A DNA stretch of 64,000 nt from Acetobacteraceae bacterium. Its GTDB lineage: Bacteria > Pseudomonadota > Alphaproteobacteria > Acetobacterales > Acetobacteraceae. Position 1 is the first letter of the stretch. Every line of letters starts with the position of its first letter. Made by a program: the position numbers and the translations under genes. The stretch covers positions 1-64,000 of the forward strand of contig DAIDJM010000021.1 of assembly GCA_027451405.1 (NCBI GenBank), written 5' to 3'. Positions 19,898-27,322 of this stretch are shown here, in pieces. The notes beneath the pieces are model-generated. The model was not told where the DNA came from and did no database searches. It worked only from the letters and a program-made list of their open reading frames with translations.

Positions 19898-20580
19898 TAC
19901 CGACCGAACCCGAAGAACTCGACGCGCTCGCGGGCGAATACGTGCTCGGCACGCTCGATGCGGAAGCGGCGGCGGAAGTCGCCGCTGCGCTCGAAGCCAA
20001 CGCCGCCCTCAGGCGGGCCGTGATCTCGTGGGAAGAGCGGCTCCATCCGCTCGCGGACCTCGCACCGCCGGCCGATCCGCCGCTCGATCTTTGGGACCGG
20101 ATCGCCGCCAATCTGCCCTCCGCGGGCGCGGCACGGCAGGGTCCCGCGCTGCGCCGCGCCCTGGCACTCTGGCGGGCGAACGCCATCGCCGCGACCGCGA
20201 TCGCCGCCTCGCTGCTCGCCTATGTCCTGCTGCGCCCGGCTCCGAGCGGACCCCCCGCCTGGGTGGCGCTCCTGCATGCACCCACCGCTCCGGCGCCGGT
20301 CTGGCTGGCCACGGCCGGCAACGGCGCGCTGCGTCTCGACCCGATCGCCGCCTACCCGGCGCCGCCCGGTCGGGATCTCGAGCTCTGGGTGATTCCGGCC
20401 GGAAGCAAAGTGCCGCGTCCGCTCGGGCTCATTCCGGCCGGCGGCCGTTTTGTGGGGGCGCAGCCCCCGGCTCTTGGGTCCGGCGCGGTGCTCGCCATCA
20501 GCATCGAGCCGAAGGGCGGATCGCCGACCGGCCTGCCGACGGGGCCCGTCGTCCTGATCGGCGACGTGCGCGGCACGTGA
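19894..20580 (+). CDS. Membrane anti-sigma factor (RskA-like)
   Basis: A 228-residue protein with an N-terminal cytoplasmic sigma-binding segment (about 1-90, EELDALAGEYVLGTLDAEAAAEVAAALEANAALRRAV, which matches anti-sigma-K/RskA N termini), one membrane helix (about 97-114, ANAIAATAIAASLLAYVLL) and a periplasmic RskA-type domain. The periplasmic part ends with LELWVIPAGSKVPRPLGLIPAGG and GPVVLIGDVRGT, the conserved RskA C terminus. No zinc-binding HxxxCxxC motif is visible, so it is not a ZAS-type redox sensor. ATG 19894 overlaps the sigma stop. Confidence 0.9.
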   Translation: MIPTEPEELDALAGEYVLGTLDAEAAAEVAAALEANAALRRAVISWEERLHPLADLAPPADPPLDLWDRIAANLPSAGAARQGPALRRALALWRANAIAATAIAASLLAYVLLRPAPSGPPAWVALLHAPTAPAPVWLATAGNGALRLDPIAAYPAPPGRDLELWVIPAGSKVPRPLGLIPAGGRFVGAQPPALGSGAVLAISIEPKGGSPTGLPTGPVVLIGDVRGT

Positions 20581-20588
20581 GACGAAAA

Positions 20589-20612
20589 GGCCAGAGGCTG
20601 GGACCCCTGGCC
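20589..20612. terminator. Hairpin after anti-sigma gene
   Basis: GGCCAGAGG and CCCCTGGCC can pair (8 of 9) around CTGGGA, eight bases after the anti-sigma stop, in the 91-bp gap before the convergent ferritin-like gene. No T tract; probably a bidirectional terminator. Confidence 0.4.
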
Positions 20613-20671
20613 GATCGCGACTCAACTCTCGGGGTTTGAAAGGGAAGCGGTCTGAAATCCGGTAGGCGCGA

Positions 20672-21508
20672 TCAGACGACGTGGAACGATGGGAACGAAT
20701 CGAAGCCGTAGGGCCAGGCGATCGCGTTCACTTCGTTCATGCCCGGCCGCGCGTAGGGACCGGAGAAGCCGGATCCGCCCTGCAGAAAAGGCGTGAGCGG
20801 CGCGACCGCGTCCGAGACCCGCCGGATCAGCGCGGTCTCGATGATGACGTTGTTCGCCGGGTTCATGTTGCCCGCCACCCGCAGCAGCGCCCTGTGCTCG
20901 CATTCGATGCCGGCGATCTGCACCGCGAGCCCGATCGCGTTCGGATCGGCGACTTTGATGCCTTTCGACACCACGCCGGAAAATTCGCGCGCCGCCGCGA
21001 TGTAGGCCGAAATGAAATATTCTTCCAGCAAACTGGCCGTCGGGAAGAACACCGACTCGTCGGTGAACATGTTGTCAGGAAAATAGAACTGCGTCGTCAG
21101 CGGTGTCGCACCGCGGTAGTGCAAAATCTGGTAATGCCTGTATTCCTGAACGACCGCCGCCTGGAAATAGTTGCGGTTCGCGTTGCTGTTCACGTTCGGC
21201 AGGCTGCCGCTGCCGAGCGCGTAATAATAGAAGGTGGTCGCCAGGCACTCGGCCGTCGCCGCGACGTCGAGGATGAATTGCGCCGTGTCCGGTGTCGCCG
21301 TGGCGGCGGTTTCCGCCGCGCGCGCGGCGATGGGCTGCACGAGACCGATCCCGGCCGCGCCGAGCGCCGTGGCGCCGGCGAGGGAAGCGGTCCTGGCGAA
21401 AAAATCGCGGCGCGACGCGCCCGCCGCATCCGCTTCCTGGGCCTTCTCGACCAGCGCCGTCATCACGCGCGTGGTCCGGCCGAATTTGGCCTCCATCCAG
21501 TCCCGCAT
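20672..21508 (-). CDS. Tat-exported ferritin-like protein
   Basis: A 278-residue protein with a twin-arginine signal (ASRRDFFARTASLAGATALGAAG, about residues 32-54) placed after an unusually long 31-residue leader. The mature part is a four-helix ferritin-like domain (Ferritin_2 type): ATAECLATTFYYYALG, QEYRHYQIL, EEYFISAYIAAAREF and GIECEHRALLR supply the Glu and His expected for a di-iron site. Tat export suggests the metal is inserted before export. ATG 21508 follows GGGAG. It is convergent to the ECF sigma/anti-sigma pair. The activity (iron storage, oxidase or DNA protection) is unknown. Confidence 0.85.
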   Translation of the reverse strand: MRDWMEAKFGRTTRVMTALVEKAQEADAAGASRRDFFARTASLAGATALGAAGIGLVQPIAARAAETAATATPDTAQFILDVAATAECLATTFYYYALGSGSLPNVNSNANRNYFQAAVVQEYRHYQILHYRGATPLTTQFYFPDNMFTDESVFFPTASLLEEYFISAYIAAAREFSGVVSKGIKVADPNAIGLAVQIAGIECEHRALLRVAGNMNPANNVIIETALIRRVSDAVAPLTPFLQGGSGFSGPYARPGMNEVNAIAWPYGFDSFPSFHVV

Positions 21509-21731
21509 TCTCGCAACTCCCTGTTCGTCGTTCGAGCAGGGCGGCACAGCCCTGCATGTCGGACTACGGATCGGAGAAGGGGTTTGGATGCATGGAGTCT
21601 CGATTGCCTCCGGCGGGCAGAGCCCGGACCGGCGGAGGCACGCCTCAACCAACACGCGCCTACTCTTGCGGCACGGGTCGACGCGCCGATTTCCCCCGGC
21701 GGACCCCCAGACCCCTTTCTTTCGGTGCCGA

Positions 21732-22307
21732 TTGCGACCCGACTTTGCGGATGATCTCGACGCCTGCCGGGCGGAAACCTTCCGGCTGCTGGCCCGCGGG
21801 GTGGCGGACCGGCGGAGCGCCTTTCACACGCCGGCGCTGGCGACCGTGACGCCTTCGGGCGAACCTCGGGTCCGCACGGTCGTGCTGCGCGCGTTCGAGC
21901 CCGCGCCGCGCCGCCTGCGCCTGCATACCGATGCACGCAGCGGGAAGTTCGCCGAACTCAGCGCCAACCCCTCCGCCGCGCTGCACATCTACGATCCCGG
22001 CAGCCAGATCCAGGTGCGGCTTCTGGGGCAGGCCGCGTTGCACACCGGCGATGCCGTGGCGGATGCCGCCTGGCAGGCCTGCCGGCCACAGAGCCGGCTT
22101 TGCTACGCGACCCTGCCGGCGCCAGGCACGCCGATTGCGGCGCCGCTTCCCGCGCCCGCCAGCGAAGCGGGGGGACGCGCGCATTTCGCGGTCGTTCTGT
22201 TCAGCCTCGACCAGTTCGAATGGCTCTGGCTCGCCGCGGCAGGCCACCGCCGCGCGCGGTTCGACTGGACCGGGGCGGACTGGCGCGGGAACTGGCTTGC
22301 GCCATGA
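21732..22307 (+). CDS. Pyridoxamine 5'-phosphate oxidase-family flavin protein
   Basis: About 191 residues with a PNPOx-like split-barrel flavin-binding fold: SAFHTPALATVTPSGEPRVRTVVLRAF near the N terminus binds FMN, and HTDARSGKFAELSANPSAALHIYDPGSQIQVRLLGQA follows. It matches the general PNPOx family (Alr4036-like), not true PdxH, whose C-terminal substrate motif is missing, so vitamin B6 synthesis cannot be claimed. The start is uncertain: TTG 21732 precedes RPDFADDLDACRAE, where family members begin; longer frames upstream look non-coding. The stop overlaps the ATG of the photolyase-like gene, implying coupling. Confidence 0.8.
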   Translation: MRPDFADDLDACRAETFRLLARGVADRRSAFHTPALATVTPSGEPRVRTVVLRAFEPAPRRLRLHTDARSGKFAELSANPSAALHIYDPGSQIQVRLLGQAALHTGDAVADAAWQACRPQSRLCYATLPAPGTPIAAPLPAPASEAGGRAHFAVVLFSLDQFEWLWLAAAGHRRARFDWTGADWRGNWLAP

Positions 22308-23506
22308 CGCGGCCCGAACCCACGCGCGAGGCGGCGCTTGCGCGTCTCGCCGCCTTCGCGCCCCGCGCCGGCCGGGCTTACGAGGCAGGGCGCAACACCG
22401 ATCCGGGGCCCGAGGCGCCCGGCGCGGTCTCGCATCTGTCGCCCTATATCCGCCACCGGATGGTGACCGAGGCGGAAGTGCTGGCCGCCGTGCTCGACGC
22501 CCACCCGCCGGAGCGGGCGGAAAAATTCATCGAGGAAGTCTTCTGGCGCACCTACTGGAAAGGCTGGCTCGAACAGCGCCCGGCCGTCTGGACCGAATAT
22601 GAGGCGGCGCTCGCCGCCGACCGCGCCCGGCTCGCGGCCGATGGCGCGCTGCGCCGGCGCTACGAGGCCGCGACGCTGGGCCGAACCGGCATCGACGTAT
22701 TCGATGCCTGGGCCGCCGAGCTGCAGGAGCGCAACACGCTGCACAACCACGCCCGCATGTGGTTCGCGAGCATCTGGAGCTTCACGCTCGGCCTGCCCTG
22801 GACGCTCGGCGCCGACTTCTTCCTGCGGCACCTGCTCGATGGCGATCCGGCCTCGAACACGCTCTCCTGGCGCTGGGTGATCGGCACCCAGACCCGGGGC
22901 AAGCCCTATGTCGCCCGGGCCGGCAACATTGCCCGCTACACCGGAGGCCGCTTCGATCCGGCGGGCCAGCTCGACGAAGCGCCCGCGCCGATCCTGCTGC
23001 CCGAACCGCCGCCCCGCCGGCCCATCGCGCCCGCCGGCCTGCCGCCGGCGGGACCCGCGCGGCTCCTGCTGCATGAGGACGATCTCGGGTTCGAATCGCT
23101 CGATCTCGGCCCGGCGGACATCGTCGAGATCGGCGTGTCGGTGGCGCCGGACGCCCGCTCGCCCGAGGGCGCGGCCGAGCCGGTCCGGCGGTGGATCACG
23201 GACGCCGCGGAGGATGCCGCCGCCCGCGCGAGCCGTCACTTCGGCGTGCGGGCTTCGCTGATCGAGCCCGGGTCCGTGGGAATCTGGGCCGCGGCCGCGG
23301 CCTCGCCGGTGATCCTGCCCTGGACCCCGGCCGGCTGGACCGCCAGCCGGCTGGCCAGTCTGCCGGCGCCGATCCGGCTGCGGCGGCGTTATGACGAGAT
23401 CGCCTGGCCGGCCGCCTCGGCCGGGTTCTTCGGTTTCCGACGCGCGATCCCGCGCTGGCTCGAGAGCGGCATCGCGCGCGTGACGCCGTGCGCCGGAGTG
23501 ATGTAG
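22304..23506 (+). CDS. Photolyase/cryptochrome FAD-binding domain protein lacking the N-terminal antenna domain
   Basis: A 400-residue protein whose first 270 residues are the FAD-binding helical domain of DNA photolyases: SHLSPYIRHRMVTE, EEVFWRTYWKGW, NTLHNHARMWFASIWSF and DPASNTLSWRWVIGTQTRGKPYVARAGNIARYT contain the conserved Trp/Asn/Asp around the flavin. The usual N-terminal alpha/beta antenna domain is absent. Instead about 120 extra residues follow (RLLLHEDDLGFESLDLGPADIVEIGVS...), which may be a relocated alpha/beta domain. ATG overlaps the PNPOx-like stop. DNA repair or photoreception is inferred; linked Ogt supports repair. Confidence 0.85.
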   Translation: MTRPEPTREAALARLAAFAPRAGRAYEAGRNTDPGPEAPGAVSHLSPYIRHRMVTEAEVLAAVLDAHPPERAEKFIEEVFWRTYWKGWLEQRPAVWTEYEAALAADRARLAADGALRRRYEAATLGRTGIDVFDAWAAELQERNTLHNHARMWFASIWSFTLGLPWTLGADFFLRHLLDGDPASNTLSWRWVIGTQTRGKPYVARAGNIARYTGGRFDPAGQLDEAPAPILLPEPPPRRPIAPAGLPPAGPARLLLHEDDLGFESLDLGPADIVEIGVSVAPDARSPEGAAEPVRRWITDAAEDAAARASRHFGVRASLIEPGSVGIWAAAAASPVILPWTPAGWTASRLASLPAPIRLRRRYDEIAWPAASAGFFGFRRAIPRWLESGIARVTPCAGVM

Positions 23507-23520
23507 GGGAGAGACCGCGC

Positions 23521-23982
23521 ATGCCGCAGCTTTCGCTCCATACCCCGGTCGGGCCGCTCACGCTTTCCGAGGAAGACGGCGCCATCGTCTCGCTCGACTG
23601 GGGCTGGGGCCGCGATCAGCAGGCGACTCCGCTCCTGATCGACGGCCGCGACCAGCTCCAGGCCTATTTCGACGGCGAAATCCAGGATTTCGACCTGCCG
23701 CTCGCGCCTGCCGGCACCGCCTACCGCCAGCGCGTCTGGTCCGCCCTCCGGGCCATCCCCTTCGGGTCAACCGCCAGCTACGCGGAGATCGCGCGCCGCG
23801 CCGGCGGTTCGCCGCGCTCGGTGGGCGGCGCCAACGGGGCGAACCCGATCCCGATCCTGATCCCCTGCCACCGCGTGGTCGCGACCGACGGGCTCGGCGG
23901 CTATTCCGGCGCGGGCGGTCTCGCCACGAAGCGCTATCTGCTGGCCCTCGAACAGCGCCAGGCGAGGCAATCCGCCGCATGA
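23521..23982 (+). CDS. ogt: Methylated-DNA--[protein]-cysteine S-methyltransferase
   Basis: A 153-residue suicide repair protein that removes methyl groups from O6-methylguanine and O4-methylthymine. The acceptor site PCHRV (IPILIPCHRVVATDGLGGYSGA) is at about 120, with the recognition-helix stretch SYAEIARRAGGSPRSVGGANGANP before it. The N-terminal domain is the short Ogt type without an Ada regulatory half. It starts at ATG 23521, 14 bp after the photolyase-like gene, and overlaps the next gene by 4 bp (ATGA). Confidence 0.95.
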   Translation: MPQLSLHTPVGPLTLSEEDGAIVSLDWGWGRDQQATPLLIDGRDQLQAYFDGEIQDFDLPLAPAGTAYRQRVWSALRAIPFGSTASYAEIARRAGGSPRSVGGANGANPIPILIPCHRVVATDGLGGYSGAGGLATKRYLLALEQRQARQSAA

Positions 23983-24950
23983 TCCATGCCGTTCGCCTCC
24001 ATGAAACCGGAGGCCCCGAGGTCCTCAAATGGGAGGCCGTGCCGCGGCCCGAACCGGGGCCGGGGCAGGTGCTGCTGCACCAGGAGGCGATCGGCCTCAA
24101 TTACATCGACATCTATTACCGCACCGGGCTCTACAAGCTCCCCGCGCTGCCGGCGGTGATCGGCCAGGAGGGCGCCGGCATCGTCACCGCGGTCGGGCCG
24201 GACGTGACCGAGGTGAAGCCGGGCGACCGGGTGGCCTATGCGGGCCCGCTCGGGGCTTATGCGACGGACCGGATCCTGCCGGCCGACCGGCTCGTGCCGC
24301 TGCCCGAAGGCGTGAGCACCCGGGTCGCCGCGGCGGTGCTGCTGCAGGGCATGACGGCCCATTACCTGATCCACCGCACCTACAAGCTGCAGAAGGGCGA
24401 CACGATCCTGGTGCATGCGGCGGCCGGGGGTGTCGGGCTGCTGCTGTGCCAATGGGCGGCGCACAAGGGCGCGCAGGTGATCGGCGTGGTCTCGAGCGAG
24501 GCCAAGGCCGAGATCGCGCGCGCGCACGGCGCTTCCCATGTGGTGGTGGGCTATGGCGCGCTGCCGGCCGAGGTGAAGCGCATCACGCAGGGTGCGATGG
24601 TGCCGGTGGTCTACGATTCGGTCGGGCGCGACACGTTCTTCGCGAGCCTCGACTGTCTCGCCCCGCTCGGGCTGATGGTGAGCTACGGCAACGCCTCAGG
24701 TCCGGTGCCGCCCTTCGAACTTTCGGCGCTGAGCGCGCGGGGCAGCCTCTTCATCACGCGTCCGACGCTCGCGACCTATTCGGCCAAGCGCGCCGACCTG
24801 CTGCATATGGGGCGCGAGGTGATGAAGGCGATCCAGTCCGGCGTGCTGCAGCCCCGGGTGCAACAGGAGTTCCGCCTCGAGGACGCGGCCGAAGCGCACC
24901 GGGCGCTCGAGGCGCGGCGCACGATCGGAAGCACCGTTCTGGTTCCCTGA
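23979..24950 (+). CDS. qor: NADPH:quinone oxidoreductase (zinc-free MDR family)
   Basis: A 323-residue medium-chain reductase. GLNYIDIYYRTGLYKLPALPAVIGQEGAGIV at about 40-70 is the quinone oxidoreductase signature, and the NADP-binding Rossmann motif is VHAAAGGVGLLLCQWA at about 145. The structural and catalytic zinc ligands of alcohol dehydrogenases are missing, as in QOR. It probably reduces quinones using NADPH. It overlaps ogt (ATGA) and is the last gene of the PNPOx-photolyase-ogt-qor run. Confidence 0.92.
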   Translation: MIHAVRLHETGGPEVLKWEAVPRPEPGPGQVLLHQEAIGLNYIDIYYRTGLYKLPALPAVIGQEGAGIVTAVGPDVTEVKPGDRVAYAGPLGAYATDRILPADRLVPLPEGVSTRVAAAVLLQGMTAHYLIHRTYKLQKGDTILVHAAAGGVGLLLCQWAAHKGAQVIGVVSSEAKAEIARAHGASHVVVGYGALPAEVKRITQGAMVPVVYDSVGRDTFFASLDCLAPLGLMVSYGNASGPVPPFELSALSARGSLFITRPTLATYSAKRADLLHMGREVMKAIQSGVLQPRVQQEFRLEDAAEAHRALEARRTIGSTVLVP

Positions 24951-25036
24951 AACCCGTTTTACCAACGGGTTACCTTTCGTTCCTTGGGCGCTCGCCGACC
25001 CCTGCCGATATCGTCAAGCAGGAAAGGAGAGGCCCG

Positions 25037-25570
25037 ATGTCTTTCGCAAAGAAAACCCTGCTGAGCGGCGCGGCGGCGATCAGCCTGGCGATCGCCGGCC
25101 CGGCGCTGGCGGCGCCCGGCCATTTCGGCGGGGGTGGTGGCTTCCATGGCGGGGGAGGTGGCTTCCATGGCGGGGGCGGCTTCCATGGCGGCGGCTACCA
25201 CGGCGGGGGCGGATTTCACGGCGGCTGGCACGGCGGCGGATACCATGGCGGCTATGCCGGTGGCTGGCATGGCGGGTATCGCGGCGGCTACGCTGGCGGC
25301 TGGCATGGGGGCGCCGCTTACCGGCCGGGCTGGGGCGGCGGCTGGCGCGGCGACCATGACGGCTGGCGCGGTTGGGGAGGGGGCTGGGGTGGCGGCTGGG
25401 GCTGGCGCGCCGGCTGGGGCGGCTGGGGCTGGCGTCCAGGGTGGGGCGGCGGCTGGGGCTGGGGTCTGCCGGCGGTCGGCGTCGGCATCGGCGTGGCCGC
25501 GGCGGCGCCCGGTTGTTACGGATACCCGTACTATCCGTATTACCCGTATTGCGGGTATCCGGGGTACTGA
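25037..25570 (+). CDS. Exported glycine/histidine/tryptophan-rich repeat protein
   Basis: A 177-residue protein with a Sec signal (MSFAKKTLLSGAAAISLAIA, cleavage after ALA about residue 26). The mature part is almost entirely low-complexity: FHGGGG, YHGGG and WHGG repeats (about 30-95), then WGGGW/GWR repeats (about 100-145), a short hydrophobic patch LPAVGVGIGVAAAAPG and a Tyr/Pro tail (YPYYPYYPYCGYPGY). The regular His suggests metal binding, and the aromatic/Gly composition suggests a flexible outer-surface or periplasmic protein; both are inference. A strong GGAAAGGAGA precedes ATG 25037. Confidence 0.8.
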   Translation: MSFAKKTLLSGAAAISLAIAGPALAAPGHFGGGGGFHGGGGGFHGGGGFHGGGYHGGGGFHGGWHGGGYHGGYAGGWHGGYRGGYAGGWHGGAAYRPGWGGGWRGDHDGWRGWGGGWGGGWGWRAGWGGWGWRPGWGGGWGWGLPAVGVGIGVAAAAPGCYGYPYYPYYPYCGYPGY

Positions 25571-25580
25571 CGCGGAAGGA

Positions 25581-25700
25581 AGTGTCTTCTTTTTCGGAAG
25601 AAAAAGAAGCAAAAAGACGTCATCCGTTTGACGGGGGTTTCGAAGGCCCCCGTCAAACACGCAAAAGTTTTTTGGTTCTTTTTTTCAAAAAAGAACACTT
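25581..25700. repeat. AT-rich hairpin repeat, locus A (three stem-loops)
   Basis: Three inverted repeats in 120 bp: CTTCTTTTTC/GAAAAAGAAG (586-609 of this kb), GTTTGACGGGGG/CCCCCGTCAAAC (626-658, perfect 12-bp stem), and GTTCTTTTTT/AAAAAAGAAC (675-696). The flanks CAAAAAGACG and GCAAAAGTTTTTTGG mirror each other. Related hairpins recur at 37960-38072 and 59699-59722. It lies after the Gly/His-rich gene and probably terminates transcription. Confidence 0.85.
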
Positions 25701-25757
25701 CCCGTTGCTCTAGCCAACAGCTTGCTTCCGACCGGGCCGCGACCCATACTCGCGGTC

Positions 25758-25985
25758 ATGCATCTCGGCTTGCCATGGTTCGGGCCGAAGCGCGGCTTTG
25801 GCTGGGGCTGGACCCCGGTGGCGTGGCAGGGCTGGCTCGCCACGGCGGTCTTTCTCGCGTTCATTCTTTTCCTGACCTACGGCCCGGCCTTTCGCCACAA
25901 AGGCGTCCTCTTCGTGGCGTTGCTGGGCGGCTTCCTCGCCTTCGTGATCGCCACCGGCACGAAGCCCGGCGGCCGCTGGTACTGA
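25758..25985 (+). CDS. Small membrane protein of unknown function
   Basis: A 75-residue protein, MHLGLPWFGPKRGFGWGWTPVAWQGWL followed by two hydrophobic segments (TAVFLAFILFLTYGPAF and GVLFVALLGGFLAFVIATG). The PWFGPKR-GWGW N terminus recurs in small hypothetical proteins of many Proteobacteria. The ATG at 25758 fits that conserved start. Function is unknown. It ends just before the convergent TauE gene. Confidence 0.7.
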   Translation: MHLGLPWFGPKRGFGWGWTPVAWQGWLATAVFLAFILFLTYGPAFRHKGVLFVALLGGFLAFVIATGTKPGGRWY

Positions 25986-25986
25986 G

Positions 25987-26718
25987 TCAGCGCAGAAACA
26001 ACCCGATCGAGAGCCCGACGCCGATCGCCACCACAGCGATCCGCAGCGCCCGTTCGTTCACCCGGAACATCGCCCAGGCGCCAATCTGACCGCCCGCGAC
26101 CGCGCCGGCGCCGACCGCCAGGGCGTCCGTCCAGTGCACGTCGGTGGAGAAGGCGAAGATTGCCACCGCCGCCGCGTTCATCACGCCGGCGAGCACGTTC
26201 TTGGTGGCCCCGGCCGCCTGCACCGGCAGGCCGGCCAGCGTCAGCGCGGCCAGCATGAGGATGCCGATCCCGCCGCCGAAATAGCCACCATAGATCGCGA
26301 TCAAGAATTGCGCCGCGGCAGACGCGCGGCGGGAGAGGTGGCGCACCTCGCCGCCGCCGCGGCGCAGGAAGCTGCCCCAGGCGAACACCGCGGTCGCGAA
26401 CAGCACGAGGAACGGGACGAGGCGGGAAAACACCGATTGCGGCGTCGCCAGGAGCAGCACCGCGCCCGCGGCGCCGCCGGCCAGGCTGATCGCCACCAGC
26501 GCCGGAAAGGAGAGCGAGGCGGCGCCGGCCACGCGATGGCGTCCGGCGAACCCGGTCGTGAGCTGCCCCGGAAACAGCGCGACGGTGGAGGTGATGTTGG
26601 CCGCGCGCGGCCCCAGGCCCGCGAGCAGCAGCGCCGGAAACGTCAGGAACGAGCCGCCCCCCGCCAGCGCATTCTGGATCCCCGCCAGGAAACCGGCGAG
26701 GGCAAGCAGGAGAAGCAC
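25987..26718 (-). CDS. TauE/SafE family sulfite/anion exporter
   Basis: A 243-residue membrane protein with about seven helices and the TSUP pattern: N-terminal GFLAGIQNALAGGGSFLTFPALLLAGLGPRAANITSTVALFPG and C-terminal repeat GGYFGGGIGILMLAALTLAGLPVQAAGATKNVLAGVMNAAAV. Both TauE half-repeats are present, so it looks complete. Family members move sulfite, sulfoacetate or other organosulfonates; the substrate cannot be read from the sequence. The region upstream of its start is the tandem-repeat-bearing spacer. Confidence 0.92.
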   Translation of the reverse strand: MLLLLALAGFLAGIQNALAGGGSFLTFPALLLAGLGPRAANITSTVALFPGQLTTGFAGRHRVAGAASLSFPALVAISLAGGAAGAVLLLATPQSVFSRLVPFLVLFATAVFAWGSFLRRGGGEVRHLSRRASAAAQFLIAIYGGYFGGGIGILMLAALTLAGLPVQAAGATKNVLAGVMNAAAVAIFAFSTDVHWTDALAVGAGAVAGGQIGAWAMFRVNERALRIAVVAIGVGLSIGLFLR

Positions 26719-26723
26719 CTAAA

Positions 26724-26906
26724 GGAGACGGGGTCTGGGGCCTTCCGGCCGCAGCGGGATCGCGGCGCGGGCGCCACTGGTCCGAGCCTGCGCCGCGATG
26801 GCGCGGGCGCCATTGGTCCGAGCCTGCGCCGCAATGGCGCAGGCGCCATTGGTCCGAGCCTGCGCCGCGATGGGGCAAAGCCCCTGCCCGCCGGAGGCGC
26901 GCCGCA
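26724..26906. repeat. GC-rich dispersed repeat with internal 3 x 36-bp tandem array
   Basis: The spacer begins with GGGTCTGGGGCC-TTCC-GGCCGCAG, an imperfect copy of the family hairpin, and ends with GGGG-CAAAG-CCCC followed by TGCCCGCCGGAGGC. Between them three 36-bp units (26771-26806, 26807-26842, 26843-26878) repeat GCGCCATTGGTCCGAGCCTG with one to four differences. Other copies of the element are at 29487-29550, 42341-42441 and 53819-53920. Confidence 0.85.
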
Positions 26907-26908
26907 CG

Positions 26909-27322
26909 CTAATGACGCCGCATATCGCCGTAGGGGCTATCGAGCGAAAAAGCCGGGATCGCCACGTCGAACGCCTCGCCCGAGGCGGTGGCCACCATGT
27001 GGTAGGTGCCGACCATGAAGCCCGAGGGCTGCTCCAGCGGCGTGCCGGACGTGTATTCGAACGCTTCGCCGGGCTCGAGGATCGGCTGCTCGCCCACCAC
27101 CCCCTCGCCATGCACGCGCTGGGTGCGGCCGGTCGCGTCGGTGATGTGCCAGGTGCGGCGCAGCAACTGCACGGTCTCGCCGCCATGATTTTCGATCGCG
27201 ACCCGGTAGGCCCAGACGAAACGGCTCTCGTCGGGGTCGGACTGGTCGTCGAGATAGACCGCCCGCACCCGCACCCGGATGCGCCTGGTCTCGGCCTCGA
27301 ATTCGGGCGGCGCCTCCATCAT
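26909..27322 (-). CDS. apaG: ApaG family protein
   Basis: A 137-residue single-domain ApaG (fibronectin type III-like beta sandwich). FVWAYRVAIENHGGETVQLLRRTWHITDATGRTQRVHGEGVVGEQPILEPGEAFEYTSGTPLEQPSGFMVGTYHM is the conserved core. Once linked to Co/Mg efflux, its biochemical role is still unclear. ATG 27322 overlaps the metZ stop (ATGA), so it is coupled to metZ, an arrangement conserved across Alphaproteobacteria. Confidence 0.96.
   Translation of the reverse strand: MMEAPPEFEAETRRIRVRVRAVYLDDQSDPDESRFVWAYRVAIENHGGETVQLLRRTWHITDATGRTQRVHGEGVVGEQPILEPGEAFEYTSGTPLEQPSGFMVGTYHMVATASGEAFDVAIPAFSLDSPYGDMRRH

Noticed and set aside
21732-22307. Annotation as pdxH (pyridoxine phosphate oxidase)
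   Set aside because: Only the general flavin-binding half matches; the PdxH C-terminal substrate motif is absent.
26771-26878. CRISPR array from the three repeated units
   Set aside because: The 36-bp units abut directly with no unique spacers and no cas genes are nearby.
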